Part shown: positions 8,652-17,307 of the stretch, in pieces
Numbering within the stretch: position 1 is the first letter of the stretch
How the letters are laid out: each line of letters opens with the position of its first letter
Assembly: GCF_011300455.1 (NCBI RefSeq)
Contig: NZ_CP049869.1
Location: 2,631,501 to 2,695,500, forward strand
Source of the DNA: Sphingomonas piscis
GTDB lineage: Bacteria > Pseudomonadota > Alphaproteobacteria > Sphingomonadales > Sphingomonadaceae
DNA length: 64,000 nucleotides
Reading direction: 5' to 3'
The notes under the pieces: generated by a model
Told to the model about the DNA's origin: nothing
Databases searched by the model: none
The model's input: the letters and a program-made list of their open reading frames with translations, nothing else
Translations under genes and position numbers: made by a program

Positions 8652-10904
8652 TTAGCGCCGGCGTTCAACCGCTTCGGCCAGGGCGACGTATAGCTTGCCC
8701 ATATCCGATGACATCAGCGTCACCGCCATCATCCCGCCGTCGCGGTCGGCTAGCACGCGCCGAAGCATTGCTTCGAAGTCGCTGATGTAGCGGTTGACCG
8801 ACTGCTGGAACTCGCCGTCGACGTTGTAATGGCTGCGGATTGCCTTGCTTTCGGTGCCGCCGAGCAGCCGCACCGCCCGCCGCGTGAATACGCCGCGATT
8901 GCCCTTGAGGTAGCTGTCCCACGCTTTCTCATCCACCTCGTCGGACAGGATTTTGCCGACGTCGATCGCCGCCGAGTTCATCGAGTCCATCAGCAGCGAA
9001 ACGCGACGTGCAAAGCTGTCGCTGTCGCGCTCGCGTTGCTCCTTATCGGTGTCCGTGATGTGCCGCTCGAGCGCCGTCGCACTCTGGCCGAGGTTCAGCA
9101 TCTGCTGAGTAAGTCGGTCGGACGCGCTTCGGGCGGACTCCACCGCATGCGCCGCCAGTTGCTCGACGCCGCGCAGCTTCTCTTCGATGCTGTCGCGGAT
9201 GACCTGCTCCAGCGCTTCCTTGGTCGCCTCCGACAGGCGACCCGCGCTTTCGGGGATCACGGAAGTGATCGCATCGCGCGCTCGCTCCGCGGCATGGGAG
9301 GCGGTCTCACGCACTTGCAGCAGAGCGGTGACCAGTGCCGGCGCAGTCTCCGCCGTCAGGCGCTCGGCGTCTTGCTGCGCCGCCGCGATGCTGCCGAGGA
9401 GGTCGCTCAGCTGTTCGTGCTGACCGCTGATGGCCGCCCGCGTGGCGTCGAGCCGTTGGTTCGCTTCTGCGGCGGCGTCGCGAATTCTTCCGAGCTCCGG
9501 CTGTGCTGCCTGAGTCGTCTCGAGGAGGGTGGAAGCGCCCGCCTGCGCCTCACCAAGCGCTTGCGCAAGATTGTCGGTCAGCTCGGTCTGAAGCGTGGCG
9601 ATGCTCTCCCGAAGCGCCGTCGTGCGCTCTGCGAGCTGCTCGATGGTGTGATCGCGCGCGCCGGCATTGTCGGCCAGTGCGTCCAGCTCGGCCCGTGCTC
9701 GGCCCAGCGATCCAAGGAAGCGGTTCGCGCGTTCGTCCCCGTTGGCAGCCAGTTCGGTAAAGCGCTGGTCGATCAGCGCCAGCCCGCGGTCGATCTCGGC
9801 GATCATCCGCTGAGCCGAGCGCTCCTGCTCCGCAACGCGGGACGACAGCCCGTCGAGCGACTGGTTGGCGCTGGCGACGTGATTGCCCAGTACCGCCGCA
9901 GATTCGACGCCCGCGCGCCCGATTCCCGCCGCGGCCTGCTCGACCAGTGCGGAAATGGCGGCGGACTGCGCGTCCACGCCTTGGCGAACCTCGTCAAGCG
10001 TCGCCACCGTCCGCGCCAGCAGGGCATCGAGCGCGGAAGAGAAGCTGCCTTCCGCTTCGCTGACCCGGACGGCCGCGGCGGCGCCTGCGCTCTCGATCTG
10101 CGTCAAGTGGCCGACCAGCCGATGGGCGGCGTCGCTGACCGTTGTGTCGGTGTCGCGGGTGCGCTCGGCAATGTCCGCAAGCACTTGCGTCAGCGCCGCT
10201 GTCCGCACCTGGCTTTCATTGCCGATCCCCTCAAATTGCTCGCGGAGCGATGTCACCACCGCTTGCGCCTTGGGAAGATCGTCGAGGATCACTGCAAGGT
10301 CGTTGCGCGCGCTCTCCGCGGCGCGGTCGATCAGCTGCGCTTTGCCGGTGAGGCGATCACCCGTCGCGTCGAACTCGCGCGCTGCGCTGCCGAGCTTGGC
10401 GCTTGCTTCATCGCCCAGCGACATGAGCCGCTCGGTGGTTGCGGAAAGCGCTTGGTGACTCTCGGCAATCCGCTGCGACAGCACGCCCAGCAGGCCCTCG
10501 AGCGAGCGGGCCTCGGTGCGCATCGCGATCACCGAGCGCGTGAATTTCTCTGCTTCCCGCCGGCGGGTGCGGCCGAACATGATCCAGACGAGCCCGAGCA
10601 GCGCCAACGGCCCGGCAGCCACGGCAATCCATTGCGCAATCTCGGGAGAGCCCAGCGGCTGCCGCGCAAGCGCCCGCCCAGCGGACCAGGCCGTATAGCC
10701 CAGCCATAAGGCGGCAAGAGCCCAGAGCGCTGCGGCAAGCACGGTTCGCCCTCCGCCGGGGCTCGGCTGGGTCTCCGCCTGGCTTTCCTGCCACTGAATG
10801 GGATCGAACCCGCCGTCGAATGCTTCGCTGCCGTCGCTCTCGACCCTCTGATCGAGCTCCAATGGAGGCAGGGACTCGCTCGACCGTTGGGGATTGCTGC
10901 TCAT
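8652..10904 (-). CDS. membrane-anchored long coiled-coil protein, function unknown
   Basis: 750-residue protein. An acidic N-terminal tail is followed by two membrane helices (about residues 54-75 and 90-110). A very long helical region rich in Ala, Glu, Arg and Gln then fills most of the protein, reminiscent of apolipoprotein-like or chemoreceptor-like coiled coils. The C-terminal 100 residues look globular (RYISDFEAMLRRVLADRDG). The layout suggests an envelope-anchored structural or scaffolding protein reaching into the cytoplasm or periplasm. Homologues I recall from sphingomonads have no firm function. It is divergent from the 11001 gene, sharing a 96-base upstream region. Confidence 0.75.
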   Translation of the reverse strand: MSSNPQRSSESLPPLELDQRVESDGSEAFDGGFDPIQWQESQAETQPSPGGGRTVLAAALWALAALWLGYTAWSAGRALARQPLGSPEIAQWIAVAAGPLALLGLVWIMFGRTRRREAEKFTRSVIAMRTEARSLEGLLGVLSQRIAESHQALSATTERLMSLGDEASAKLGSAAREFDATGDRLTGKAQLIDRAAESARNDLAVILDDLPKAQAVVTSLREQFEGIGNESQVRTAALTQVLADIAERTRDTDTTVSDAAHRLVGHLTQIESAGAAAAVRVSEAEGSFSSALDALLARTVATLDEVRQGVDAQSAAISALVEQAAAGIGRAGVESAAVLGNHVASANQSLDGLSSRVAEQERSAQRMIAEIDRGLALIDQRFTELAANGDERANRFLGSLGRARAELDALADNAGARDHTIEQLAERTTALRESIATLQTELTDNLAQALGEAQAGASTLLETTQAAQPELGRIRDAAAEANQRLDATRAAISGQHEQLSDLLGSIAAAQQDAERLTAETAPALVTALLQVRETASHAAERARDAITSVIPESAGRLSEATKEALEQVIRDSIEEKLRGVEQLAAHAVESARSASDRLTQQMLNLGQSATALERHITDTDKEQRERDSDSFARRVSLLMDSMNSAAIDVGKILSDEVDEKAWDSYLKGNRGVFTRRAVRLLGGTESKAIRSHYNVDGEFQQSVNRYISDFEAMLRRVLADRDGGMMAVTLMSSDMGKLYVALAEAVERRR

Positions 10905-11000
10905 GAACGGCAGTTTACCATCTTTGTGCAGGCGGGAAAGTGATTAGAGAGGGCAGTCGCGGCGCGTTTTGAGACGCGGCAAGGGGCGGGGAGGATTGAA

Positions 11001-12188
11001 ATGACGCTAGGCGCGCTGATCGCCGCCTATCAGGAAGATGACGAGGGCGGGCTGCGCGCCTTGCTTCCGCTCGCCGGTCAAACATTGGTCGAGTATCAGG
11101 CGCGTTGCGCAGCCGCGGTCGAAGCCTCGCCGATCGTCGTTCTGGTTGAGCGCATCCCTCCCCAACTACATGAAGCGCTGGAGCGGCTTCGCGGCGACGG
11201 CATTTCGGTGGTGACCGTCGGCGACGCGCAGGAGGCGGCGAGCCGGTTCGAACCCACGGGTACCATCCTCCTGCTCGGCGATGGGGTGGTGCCAACGCCT
11301 GATCTGGTGGCGCAGATCACCTCGGCAGGGGAGCCGCTGATTGCGACAGTTCCTGACGACGACGTGCATGATCAATTCGAACGGATCGATGCCCAGTCCC
11401 GATGGGCAGGGGTGGCGGCGATCGATGGTCACCTGCTGTCGTCCACTGCCGCCATGTTGGGCGACTGGGACCTCCAGTCGACTTTGCTCCGCCGCGCGGT
11501 TCAGGATGGCGTCGAACGTGTCGCGCTCGACCCATCGATGGGCGCGCCGCTGCTCGTCGACCGGGCAGAGCAACTCGGACATTTCGAGACTGCCCTGTTA
11601 TCAGCATCGCGCGGAAGCCGGCGTGACTTCGCCAGCCGTTATCTGCTGCCCTGGATCGAGGATCTCGCGACCCGCGAGTTGATCGCGCGTGAAGTGCGTC
11701 CTGTTTGGATGATCCGCGCTGCCCTGGCACTGACTTTGGCAGCATCGGCAGGATTTTTTCTTGGCTATCCAGCGACTTCCGTCGTTCTTCTCCTGCTCTC
11801 CGCGCCTCTCGACTTAATTGCCGGCCGCTTGGCGGTGCTTCGCCTGAGGCCCTTGCCCCAGACCCTCTTCAGCCGCCGCATGCTGTGGCCGGCGGCGGGA
11901 CTTGCCCTTGTGGCCTTGGGCTGGTGCAGCATGAAAGCGGGCGCGGGGTGGGGAGCATTGGCCTCGGCAGCGGCCGCCGCTGCGTTCGCCGAAGCGGCGC
12001 GCCGAGAAACGCCCAGTCTTCCACTCGACGGAGAAGTTTGGCTCTTCTCACGGCGCAACGCCATCCTGCTGGCAGTTCCGTTTGCCGCTCTTGGTGGCTG
12101 GGCAGTGCTGCTGGCCGGTCTCGCGATCTACGCAGCTGGCAGTTTCTTCCTGCTCCAGAAGGTCCGCCACCGCGAGTTTTTGCATTGA
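11001..12188 (+). CDS. nucleotidyltransferase-like protein with C-terminal membrane domain
   Basis: 395 residues. The N-terminal 190 or so resemble a sugar-nucleotidyltransferase fold (ALLPLAGQTLVEYQARCA near the start, then ILLLGDGVVPTPDLV), though the usual nucleotide-binding glycine signature is weak. From about residue 233 there are several membrane helices (around 233-280, 290-330 and 350-385). The segment LLLSAPLDLIAGRLAVLR loosely recalls a degenerate CDP-alcohol phosphotransferase motif. The start is supported by a strong ribosome site (GGGGAGGA, about 10990-10997). It precedes DUF2336 and kinase-like genes on the same strand. Function is inferred only from these resemblances. Confidence 0.7.
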   Translation: MTLGALIAAYQEDDEGGLRALLPLAGQTLVEYQARCAAAVEASPIVVLVERIPPQLHEALERLRGDGISVVTVGDAQEAASRFEPTGTILLLGDGVVPTPDLVAQITSAGEPLIATVPDDDVHDQFERIDAQSRWAGVAAIDGHLLSSTAAMLGDWDLQSTLLRRAVQDGVERVALDPSMGAPLLVDRAEQLGHFETALLSASRGSRRDFASRYLLPWIEDLATRELIAREVRPVWMIRAALALTLAASAGFFLGYPATSVVLLLLSAPLDLIAGRLAVLRLRPLPQTLFSRRMLWPAAGLALVALGWCSMKAGAGWGALASAAAAAAFAEAARRETPSLPLDGEVWLFSRRNAILLAVPFAALGGWAVLLAGLAIYAAGSFFLLQKVRHREFLH

Positions 12189-12222
12189 CCGGAGATTAAC
12201 TCCAAGCAGTTAAAGAGGGGTG

Positions 12223-13281
12223 ATGACGCCAGAGGAGTGGCCGATCTGGGCTCCCCCGCCGAAGGGGAGCATGCACCCTGCGCTTCCCGCGGGGGCCGAT
12301 CGGCTGACTACCGTTCGGCAAGATTTCTTCCTGGAACCGGACTTCCGCCTCAAAGAACAGCAGATTGCGACAATGACGGCGCTGCTGCACCGGCTGGTCA
12401 GCGATGTCGCGACAGAAATCCAAGCCGTGCTGCCGCGCGATTGGCTGCCGGCCAACGAAGATCATGAAGGCCTCGTTCAACGGCTGAAACGCGCGGGTCT
12501 CCTCGACATCACCGAACTTGTGGAGTTGCTCCTCCGCCGCGCCGACGAAGAGCGGGTCCAGTCCGCAGCGCAGCTCCGTGACGGCGGCCGCGCCCGCAAC
12601 CTTGTGCAGCCGCTGGTCGCGGATCCGCAGCCGGAGATCGCCGCCGCAGCCATGGCCGCGCTGATTGCCCGTGGGCGCCGCCGTGACCGCTACGGGCGCG
12701 CGGTGATCGAACTCGACGATCTGTCGGCAAAGGCTGCTGCCGAGCTGGTATTTGCCATTGCCGCCGGCCTCCGCGAACGTCTGCCCGTTACGGTCGACGC
12801 GGCAAGCGCCGAGCGCCAGTTGGGTTCAGCCGCTACCGAGCGACTTGGCTCGCACGATGACTCACGCGCCCTGGACGCATCGACCGCCCGGCTCGCCGAC
12901 GCGCTGCGCCATGCGGCTCGGATTACCGACTCGCTCCTCGACGATGCAATCCAGCAGGGGGACATCGGCTTACTAAGCCATCTTCTCGCGGCGCGCGCAC
13001 GGGTCGACCATCGCCTCATCTTTCAGGAGCTGACGAGCTGCCAGAACCGCCGCGTCCTTATGCTTCTTCGCATTGCGGGCGTTTCCCGATCCGTGGCCGC
13101 AACCTTCCTCGCGCAGATTGGCGACCTTGTCGGCCTTCCATCCGCAGCCGCAAGCCTCGAACATTTCGAAAGCTGGTCCGATGAGCAGTTGCACGGGGTC
13201 AGGACGTGGTGGCAGTTGGACGATGGCTTCCAGCGGGCGCTAAGCAAGCTTGGGAACGGTAATGGCCACCGCGCCGCCTGA
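12223..13281 (+). CDS. DUF2336 domain-containing protein
   Basis: 352-residue, mostly helical, soluble protein. The repeated short helices with pairs such as PLVADPQPEIAAAAMAALIA and the C-terminal region match the alphaproteobacterial DUF2336 family as I remember it. Members have no settled role but often sit beside signalling genes. I chose ATG 12223 after the purine-rich site AAAGAGGGG; a GTG at 12220 is directly adjacent. The 3' end overlaps the next gene, a kinase-like protein, by 20 bases, so the two are probably translationally coupled and may act together. Confidence 0.8.
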   Translation: MTPEEWPIWAPPPKGSMHPALPAGADRLTTVRQDFFLEPDFRLKEQQIATMTALLHRLVSDVATEIQAVLPRDWLPANEDHEGLVQRLKRAGLLDITELVELLLRRADEERVQSAAQLRDGGRARNLVQPLVADPQPEIAAAAMAALIARGRRRDRYGRAVIELDDLSAKAAAELVFAIAAGLRERLPVTVDAASAERQLGSAATERLGSHDDSRALDASTARLADALRHAARITDSLLDDAIQQGDIGLLSHLLAARARVDHRLIFQELTSCQNRRVLMLLRIAGVSRSVAATFLAQIGDLVGLPSAAASLEHFESWSDEQLHGVRTWWQLDDGFQRALSKLGNGNGHRAA

Positions 13282-14584
13282 CCCGGACCTGATCACGGGT
13301 CGCCTCGACTCGTCCGATCGCCTGATCGAGGCTGATCCGCCGCTGCGCAGGCTTCAGGAAGAAGCCGGCGGCTCCCTTGGAACCCGGGTTTGTGTCCCCC
13401 AGCTGGCAAGCCTCGCCGAGGTTGCGCGGCGCCTGCAAACGGCTTTGGTGCGCCCGGTACAGGCGGCGACCAGCGACAATGACGTCGACCTGCTTGTTCG
13501 CCTGACCCCTGAAGGCAGCGACCTCCTGATTGCGGTGGAAAGCTGGACTGAGCGCCCCGCCAAGCCATCCAGGCTGGCTGCAATGGCCGGCGCTCGTCTC
13601 GACACCATGCTCGACACGGGCATGACCTGGTCGGTGAACGACCGGCTCGAACTCGTCGACGTCTCGCGCGAGCTCGCCGAACATCTGGAATCCCGTCCCG
13701 ACCGCCTGGTCGGCCTGCCCATCACCAAGCTGCTGAAGCTGGAGGAGAATGAAGACGGCGAATTGCCGCTTCTCGCGGCATTGGCCTCAAGGAATGCTTT
13801 TCGTGATCAGCATGCGCGGGTACGCGGCGGCAGCGGCGCGCGCCTGACGTTAAGCGGCGACATCGTACGCGACGGCACCGGACAGTTCGCCGGACTGGCG
13901 GGCGAGGCCTTCGTCGAGAAAGCGTCGGTCGTCGCGCCCCCCATCGAGTTCGACCGGATATTCGATGAGGCGCTTCGTTCACCGCTCGACCAGATCATCG
14001 CCGAGGCGGAAAAGATCGTCGGCGAAGCGGATGGGCCAATTCAGCCCGACTATGCCGCGTACGGCGCCGACATCGCGACGGCGGCTCGGCACTTGCTGTC
14101 GGTAATTGCCTCCATGTCGCCGCAAGGCAGTGCGCCGGATGACGTTTTCAACCTGGCGGAGGCTGCCGAAGAGGCCGTGCTTCTGCTCGAAGCCACGGCA
14201 CAGGAACGCCGGATTGCCGTTCAGCTGCAGGCGCGCCGGCGGCTTCCAGCGCAGGGCGATCGCCGGGCCGTAATCCAGATCCTGGTGAACCTGATCGGCA
14301 ATGCGATCCGCCACTCACCCGACCGCGGCCATATCGACCTTTATTTCACCCGCTCCGACGGACAGGTGTCGGTCGCAGTCGAGGACCAGGGCCCAGGCGT
14401 CCCTGAGGGTGATGAAGAACGAATCTTCGGCAGGTTCGAGCGCGCGCATGATGAGGGAAGCAACACCGGGCTCGGCCTCGCCATTGCCCGGCGTCTTGCG
14501 CGCTCGATGGGTGGTGACGTGACCCTGGAGACGAAGGCTACGCCCGGTGCCCGCTTCTCGCTCAGCCTTCCTGAGGCGCGTTAG
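13262..14584 (+). CDS. histidine-kinase-like ATPase lacking the phospho-accepting histidine
   Basis: 440 residues. The N-terminal part is PAS-like; the C-terminal HATPase domain is intact, with N-box [12 protein letters not shown]1 box EDQGPGVP, F box FGRFERA and G2 box [18 protein letters not shown]. At the dimerisation helix, where kinases have H-E-[LF]-[RK]-[TN]-P-L, this protein has EALRSPL (residues 236-242), so Glu236 seems to replace the His. It may bind ATP without autophosphorylating in the normal way. The start at ATG 13262 overlaps the DUF2336 gene by 20 bases. Its stop shares the bases TTAG with the convergent gltA stop. No response regulator is adjacent. Confidence 0.8.
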   Translation: MATAPPDPDLITGRLDSSDRLIEADPPLRRLQEEAGGSLGTRVCVPQLASLAEVARRLQTALVRPVQAATSDNDVDLLVRLTPEGSDLLIAVESWTERPAKPSRLAAMAGARLDTMLDTGMTWSVNDRLELVDVSRELAEHLESRPDRLVGLPITKLLKLEENEDGELPLLAALASRNAFRDQHARVRGGSGARLTLSGDIVRDGTGQFAGLAGEAFVEKASVVAPPIEFDRIFDEALRSPLDQIIAEAEKIVGEADGPIQPDYAAYGADIATAARHLLSVIASMSPQGSAPDDVFNLAEAAEEAVLLLEATAQERRIAVQLQARRRLPAQGDRRAVIQILVNLIGNAIRHSPDRGHIDLYFTRSDGQVSVAVEDQGPGVPEGDEERIFGRFERAHDEGSNTGLGLAIARRLARSMGGDVTLETKATPGARFSLSLPEAR

Positions 14585-15867
14585 CGCTGCCCGACGGGCA
14601 CGTAGTCGCGCTGGGTGGCGCCAACGTACAGCTGGCGCGGACGGCCGATCTTCTGCTCAGGGTCCGAGATCATCTCGTTCCAATGCGCGATCCAGCCGAC
14701 CGTGCGGGCCAGCGCGAATAGGGCCGTGAACATCTCGGTCGGGAAGCCGATCGCATTGAGGATCACGCCCGAATAGAAGTCGACGTTCGGGTAGAGCTTC
14801 TTCTCGATGAAATAATCGTCCTTGAGCGCGATCTGCTCGAGTTCCCGGGCGGTATCGAGCACCGGATCGCTGATGCCGAGGTCGTCGAGGACTTCCTGCG
14901 CCGTCTCCTTCATCACCTTCGCGCGCGGGTCGAAATTCTTGTACACCCGGTGGCCGAAGCCCATCAGGCGGAAGGGATCGTCCTTGTCCTTGGCGCGGGC
15001 GATATATTCCGGGATCCGCTCCGGACGGCCGATCTCGCGCAGCATGTTGAGCGCGGCTTCGTTGGCGCCGCCATGCGCCGGTCCCCACAGGCAAGCAATG
15101 CCCGCCGCAATGCAGGCGAACGGGTTGGCGCCCGACGAACCCGCCAGGCGGACGGTCGATGTCGACGCATTCTGCTCATGGTCAGCGTGAAGGATGAAGA
15201 TGCGGTCCAGCGCGCGCTCGACGATCGGATTGATCAGATATGGCTCGGCGGGGACGCCGAAGGTCATGCGCAGGAAGTTGCCAGTGTAGCTGAGCTCGTT
15301 CTGCGGATACATGAATGGCTGGCCGACCGAATATTTGTAGGCCATCGACGCGATTGTCGGCATCTTGGCGATCAACCGGTGGGACGCGATCATCCGCTGC
15401 GTCGGATCGGTGATGTCCGTGCTGTCATGGTAGAAGGCCGACAGCGCGCCGACCACGCCGCACATCACGGCCATCGGGTGAGCGTCGCGGCGGAAACCAC
15501 GGTAGAAGGTCGATAATTGCTCATGCAGCATGGTGTGCCGCATGATGGTGCTGTTGAACTTCTCCAGCTCGGCCTGGTTCGGAAGCTCGCCGTTCAGCAG
15601 GAGGTAGGACACCTCCATGAAGCTCGACTTCTCGGCCAGCTGGTCGATCGGATAGCCGCGGTGCAGAAGGACGCCCTGCTCGCCGTCGATATAGGTAATG
15701 GCGCTCTGGCAGGCCGCAGTCGAGGTGAAGCCGGGGTCGTAGGTGAACATCCCCGACTGACCGTAGAGCTTGCGGATGTCGATGACTTCCGGCCCAACGG
15801 TGCCGGGCAGGACCGGGTAGGTCAGCTCCTTGCCATCGGTGGTCATCGTCAGGGTCTTGTCACTCAT
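14581..15867 (-). CDS. gltA: citrate synthase (type II)
   Basis: Condenses oxaloacetate and acetyl-CoA at the entry of the TCA cycle. 428 residues, the length of hexameric bacterial type II enzymes. Catalytic motifs: [19 protein letters not shown] with the active-site His, [15 protein letters not shown], and [17 protein letters not shown] with the second catalytic His; the catalytic Asp region is [20 protein letters not shown]. The start overlaps the gltX stop as ATGA, so it is the downstream gene of a gltX-gltA pair. Its stop codon overlaps the convergent kinase-like gene by four bases. Confidence 0.97.
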   Translation of the reverse strand: MSDKTLTMTTDGKELTYPVLPGTVGPEVIDIRKLYGQSGMFTYDPGFTSTAACQSAITYIDGEQGVLLHRGYPIDQLAEKSSFMEVSYLLLNGELPNQAELEKFNSTIMRHTMLHEQLSTFYRGFRRDAHPMAVMCGVVGALSAFYHDSTDITDPTQRMIASHRLIAKMPTIASMAYKYSVGQPFMYPQNELSYTGNFLRMTFGVPAEPYLINPIVERALDRIFILHADHEQNASTSTVRLAGSSGANPFACIAAGIACLWGPAHGGANEAALNMLREIGRPERIPEYIARAKDKDDPFRLMGFGHRVYKNFDPRAKVMKETAQEVLDDLGISDPVLDTARELEQIALKDDYFIEKKLYPNVDFYSGVILNAIGFPTEMFTALFALARTVGWIAHWNEMISDPEQKIGRPRQLYVGATQRDYVPVGQR

Positions 15868-17278
15868 GCGCTGGGCTCCACCATCTGGTCGGCAATGCGG
15901 GCGAGGCTTTCGTCTCTGCCCAGCAGTGCAAGCACGTCGAAAATTCCGGGCGATGTCGTCTTTCCGGTCAGCGCCGCGCGCAGCGGCTGGGCCAGCTTGC
16001 CAAGCTTCAGCCCCTGACGGTCGGCGACCTCACGGACGGCGCTCTCAAGCGCGTCATGGCTCCACTCGTCAAGTGCGCTCAACGCAACGTGCGCCGAGTG
16101 CAGGGCCGCACGGGCATCAGCCGTGAGCAACCCCGCCGCCGCCTCATCGAATGAGAGCGGACGCTGGGCGAACAAAAAGTGAGCGCCCTCAGCCAGTTGG
16201 TTGATGTCGTGCGCACGAGCTTTGAGCTCCGGCATGGCGCGGGTCAGAAGATCGCGATCAACGACATCGAACGGCAGCTTGGGCGCCACCAAGTCCGCCA
16301 ATCGGCGGTCGTTGGACTGCCGAATGTAATGGCCGTTAAGGTTCTCCAGCTTCTTGAGGTCGAACCGCGACGGCGACTTTCCGACATGGTCGACGTCGAA
16401 CCATTCCACGGCCTGCTTCCGGCTGATGATCTCCTCGTCGCCGTGACCCCAACCAAGGCGAAGGAGATAGTTGAACAGCGCCTCGGGCAAGATGCCGAGC
16501 TCGTCACGATAACTGTCGACGCCCAGGGCGCCGTGCCGCTTCGACAGCTTCGCGCCGTCTTGGCCGTGGATCAGGGGCACATGGGCATAGATCGGCCGAG
16601 TCCAGCCCATCGCATCGATGATGGCCAGCTGGCGAAAGGCATTGTTGAGATGGTCGTCGCCCCGGATCACGTGGGTGACGCCCATGTCGTGGTCGTCGAC
16701 CACCACCGCCAGCATGTAGGTTGGAGTGCCGTCCGAGCGCAGCAGCACGAAATCGTCCAGCTCGACGTTCGCAACCGAAACCCGACCCTGCACAAGATCC
16801 TCGATGACGGTTTCGCCGTCTCGCGGCGCTTTGATGCGCACCACGAACGGGGCGTCGGGGAGGGCGCATCGGCGCAGTCCCGCCACTCGCTGTTGATTCG
16901 GAACGGCCGTCGCTCCGCTTGCGCCGCTTCCCGGCGGGCCTGCAGTTCCTCGGAGGTCAGGTAGCAACGATAAGCAGCGCCGCGCTCCAGCAATTCGGCA
17001 GCCACCTCCGCGTGGCGCTTTTCAAAGTGCGACTGGAAGTAAGGCGTGTCATCGCCTTCGATCCCGAGCCAGTTCAGCCCGTCAAGGATGGCGTCGATGG
17101 CCGGCTGTGTCGAACGGGCCTTGTCCGTGTCCTCGATGCGAAGCAGATATCTCCCGCCGTGGTGGCGGGCGAACAGCCAATTGAAGAGAGCGGTGCGGGC
17201 GCCGCCGATGTGAAGGTAACCGGTCGGCGACGGCGCGAAGCGCGTGACCACCGGCTGCGACGAATGGCTTGCGCTCAA
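15864..17278 (-). pseudogene. gltX: glutamate--tRNA ligase, broken by a one-base frameshift
   Basis: Charges tRNA with glutamate. The N-terminal part (Rossmann fold, [20 protein letters not shown], the HIGH-type motif) is in one frame, and the rest ([20 protein letters not shown], the [14 protein letters not shown]-type motif, anticodon-binding C-terminus) is in another. The frames switch around 16860-16870, between SEWRDCADA and [10 protein letters not shown]. One extra base there restores one 471-residue protein of normal length; the interval is 1415 nt, one short of a multiple of three. I place the start at TTG 17278, preceded by GAGGAAAG. No slippery heptamer is visible. It may be a sequencing error, a true mutation, or a decayed second copy. 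Confidence 0.88.
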
Positions 17279-17307
17279 GCCTGCTTTCCTCTTCTTGTGC
17301 TGCTGCA

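Noticed and set aside
8829..10709. 626-codon open frame on the plus strand opposite the coiled-coil gene
   Set aside because: It is Arg-rich, matches no family, and follows from the codon bias of the real minus-strand gene, which has clear membrane helices and coiled coil.
12194..12214. CtrA-type site upstream of the DUF2336 gene
   Set aside because: The two TTAA half-sites are 10 bases apart, not the 7 required.
16855..16875. Programmed -1 frameshift in gltX (and likewise fmt at 28106)
   Set aside because: No X-XXY-YYZ slippery site or downstream structure is visible, and neither gene is known to use frameshifting; a one-base deletion explains both more simply.
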